A stretch of DNA of 64,000 nucleotides from Prunella strophiata (taxonomy: Eukaryota; Chordata; Aves; Passeriformes; Prunellidae): assembly GCA_036583965.1 (NCBI GenBank), contig JAZBQD010000019.1, positions 3,153,006-3,217,005 on the forward strand, written 5' to 3'. Below the pieces are notes generated by a model. The model was not told the origin of the DNA. It searched no databases and saw nothing but the letters and a program-made list of their open reading frames with translations. Within the stretch, counting starts at the first letter, position 1. Each line of letters begins with the position of its first letter. The position numbers were made by a program, and so were the translations under genes. Positions 63,353 to 64,000 of this stretch are shown here, one piece after another.

Positions 63353-64000
63353 GAAGTGGTTCAAAGAGATAAAGGAAATGTGGAGGACAATGAAAGTAAT
63401 GCAGTAGAAAGTAGCCAGTTACATTTAAATCGTCAAATACAGAGTTTCAGTCGCTGACACATGCTGAGCACAAAGTGTCCTGAGACAACGCTGTGGCAGA
63501 GACGGAGTTCTTCAGGCACGTGGCAGGGCAGGCCCAGCAGCACTGCTGGCACTGCCAATGCAGGAGCTCCTCACCCGCATCCTGGTGGGCGTAGGCTTTT
63601 CCACCTAGGCCTTAAAGATGGTTGTGATGCACCTCCTGAGCACCCCTGCCACGGTGGCTCAGGAGGGATTTCTGCTGGAGATCTTGGAGCAGCTGCACCG
63701 CTGCCTGCAGAAGACAGACCTTGACCACTTTGTTGTGGGCAACAAGAGGCTTCCTGTGGAGGTCGGCTTGCGGCCAGACTTTGGAGTGGTTGAACCACCA
63801 AGGCTTTTCTGGCACCTGCTGCATGATCCAGGTGCCCTCACTGGGGCCATCCATGATTACACTGGGCTGCCACATGGGTTGAAGCAACTCCTGTTCTGCA
63901 GCCCTTGAAAGAGATGCTGAGGCACAGGGCTGGCTGATGGCAGCAGAGCAGCCTGATGATAGTGTACATATGAACTGTATATAAATTACCTGCATCTGTG
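63353..64000 (+). pseudogene. ITPRIPL1-like pseudogene, copy C (C-terminal part, runs off window)
   Basis: Duplicate of copy B at an offset of 2138 bases. It has the same TAG (63606-63608) and the same 96-codon open frame from 63618 to TGA at about 63906, with GALTGAI and LKQLLF replacing GALTEAI and FKQLLF. From about 63510 onward it is about 99% identical to copy B; before that it is clearly more diverged. The array continues past position 64000. Confidence 0.7.

Noticed and set aside
1..64000. CRISPR arrays, operons, bacterial promoters, tRNA or rRNA genes
   Set aside because: None seen. The window is vertebrate nuclear DNA with spliced genes; no cloverleaf or rRNA-like sequence was recognised by eye.

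Overview
This 64 kb window is vertebrate, almost certainly avian and probably passerine, nuclear DNA. The main evidence is about 25 short, 5'-truncated CR1 retrotransposon tails, AT-rich non-coding DNA broken by three CpG-rich promoters, and two retroviral solo LTRs of the kind common in songbirds. Three split genes can be read exon by exon. Their order and orientation (CDKN3 +, CNIH1 -, GMFB -) match the block next to BMP4 on human 14q22, as I remember that map.

Layout. From 1 to about 20.5 kb there is no recognisable gene; it is unique AT-rich sequence with only three CR1 tails and some TG/TA microsatellites. CDKN3 (+) occupies 20.87-26.03 kb with a cell-cycle type promoter (three CCAAT boxes, an octamer and a CHR element). 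Its reading frame is clear from position 21003 onward, but the first codons are disrupted in a GATCCC-rich repeat. CNIH1 (-) has coding exons from 36128 down to 29829 and converges on CDKN3. About 12 kb of CR1-rich DNA follows. GMFB (-) runs from a start codon at 58580 to a stop at 49804, with a 3' UTR of about 3.8 kb. Its first exon contributes only the ATG, and its fourth intron is a minor-spliceosome AT-AC intron. From 58.9 kb to the end, where the human map would place CGRRF1, there are nested CR1s and then decayed, tandemly duplicated fragments of an ITPRIPL1-like gene. These are interrupted by two solo LTRs only 13 bp apart.

The three genes do not form a pathway. CDKN3 is a cell-cycle phosphatase, CNIH1 is an ER-export cargo receptor, and GMFB is an ADF-homology regulator of Arp2/3 actin branches. 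The observations most worth following up are the AT-AC intron, the broken CDKN3 start, a 91 bp inverted copy of CNIH1 intron sequence inside a CR1 beside the CNIH1 promoter, and the ITPRIPL1-like array with a sharp identity step and twin LTR insertions. All calls come from reading the sequence; no database search or alignment program was run.
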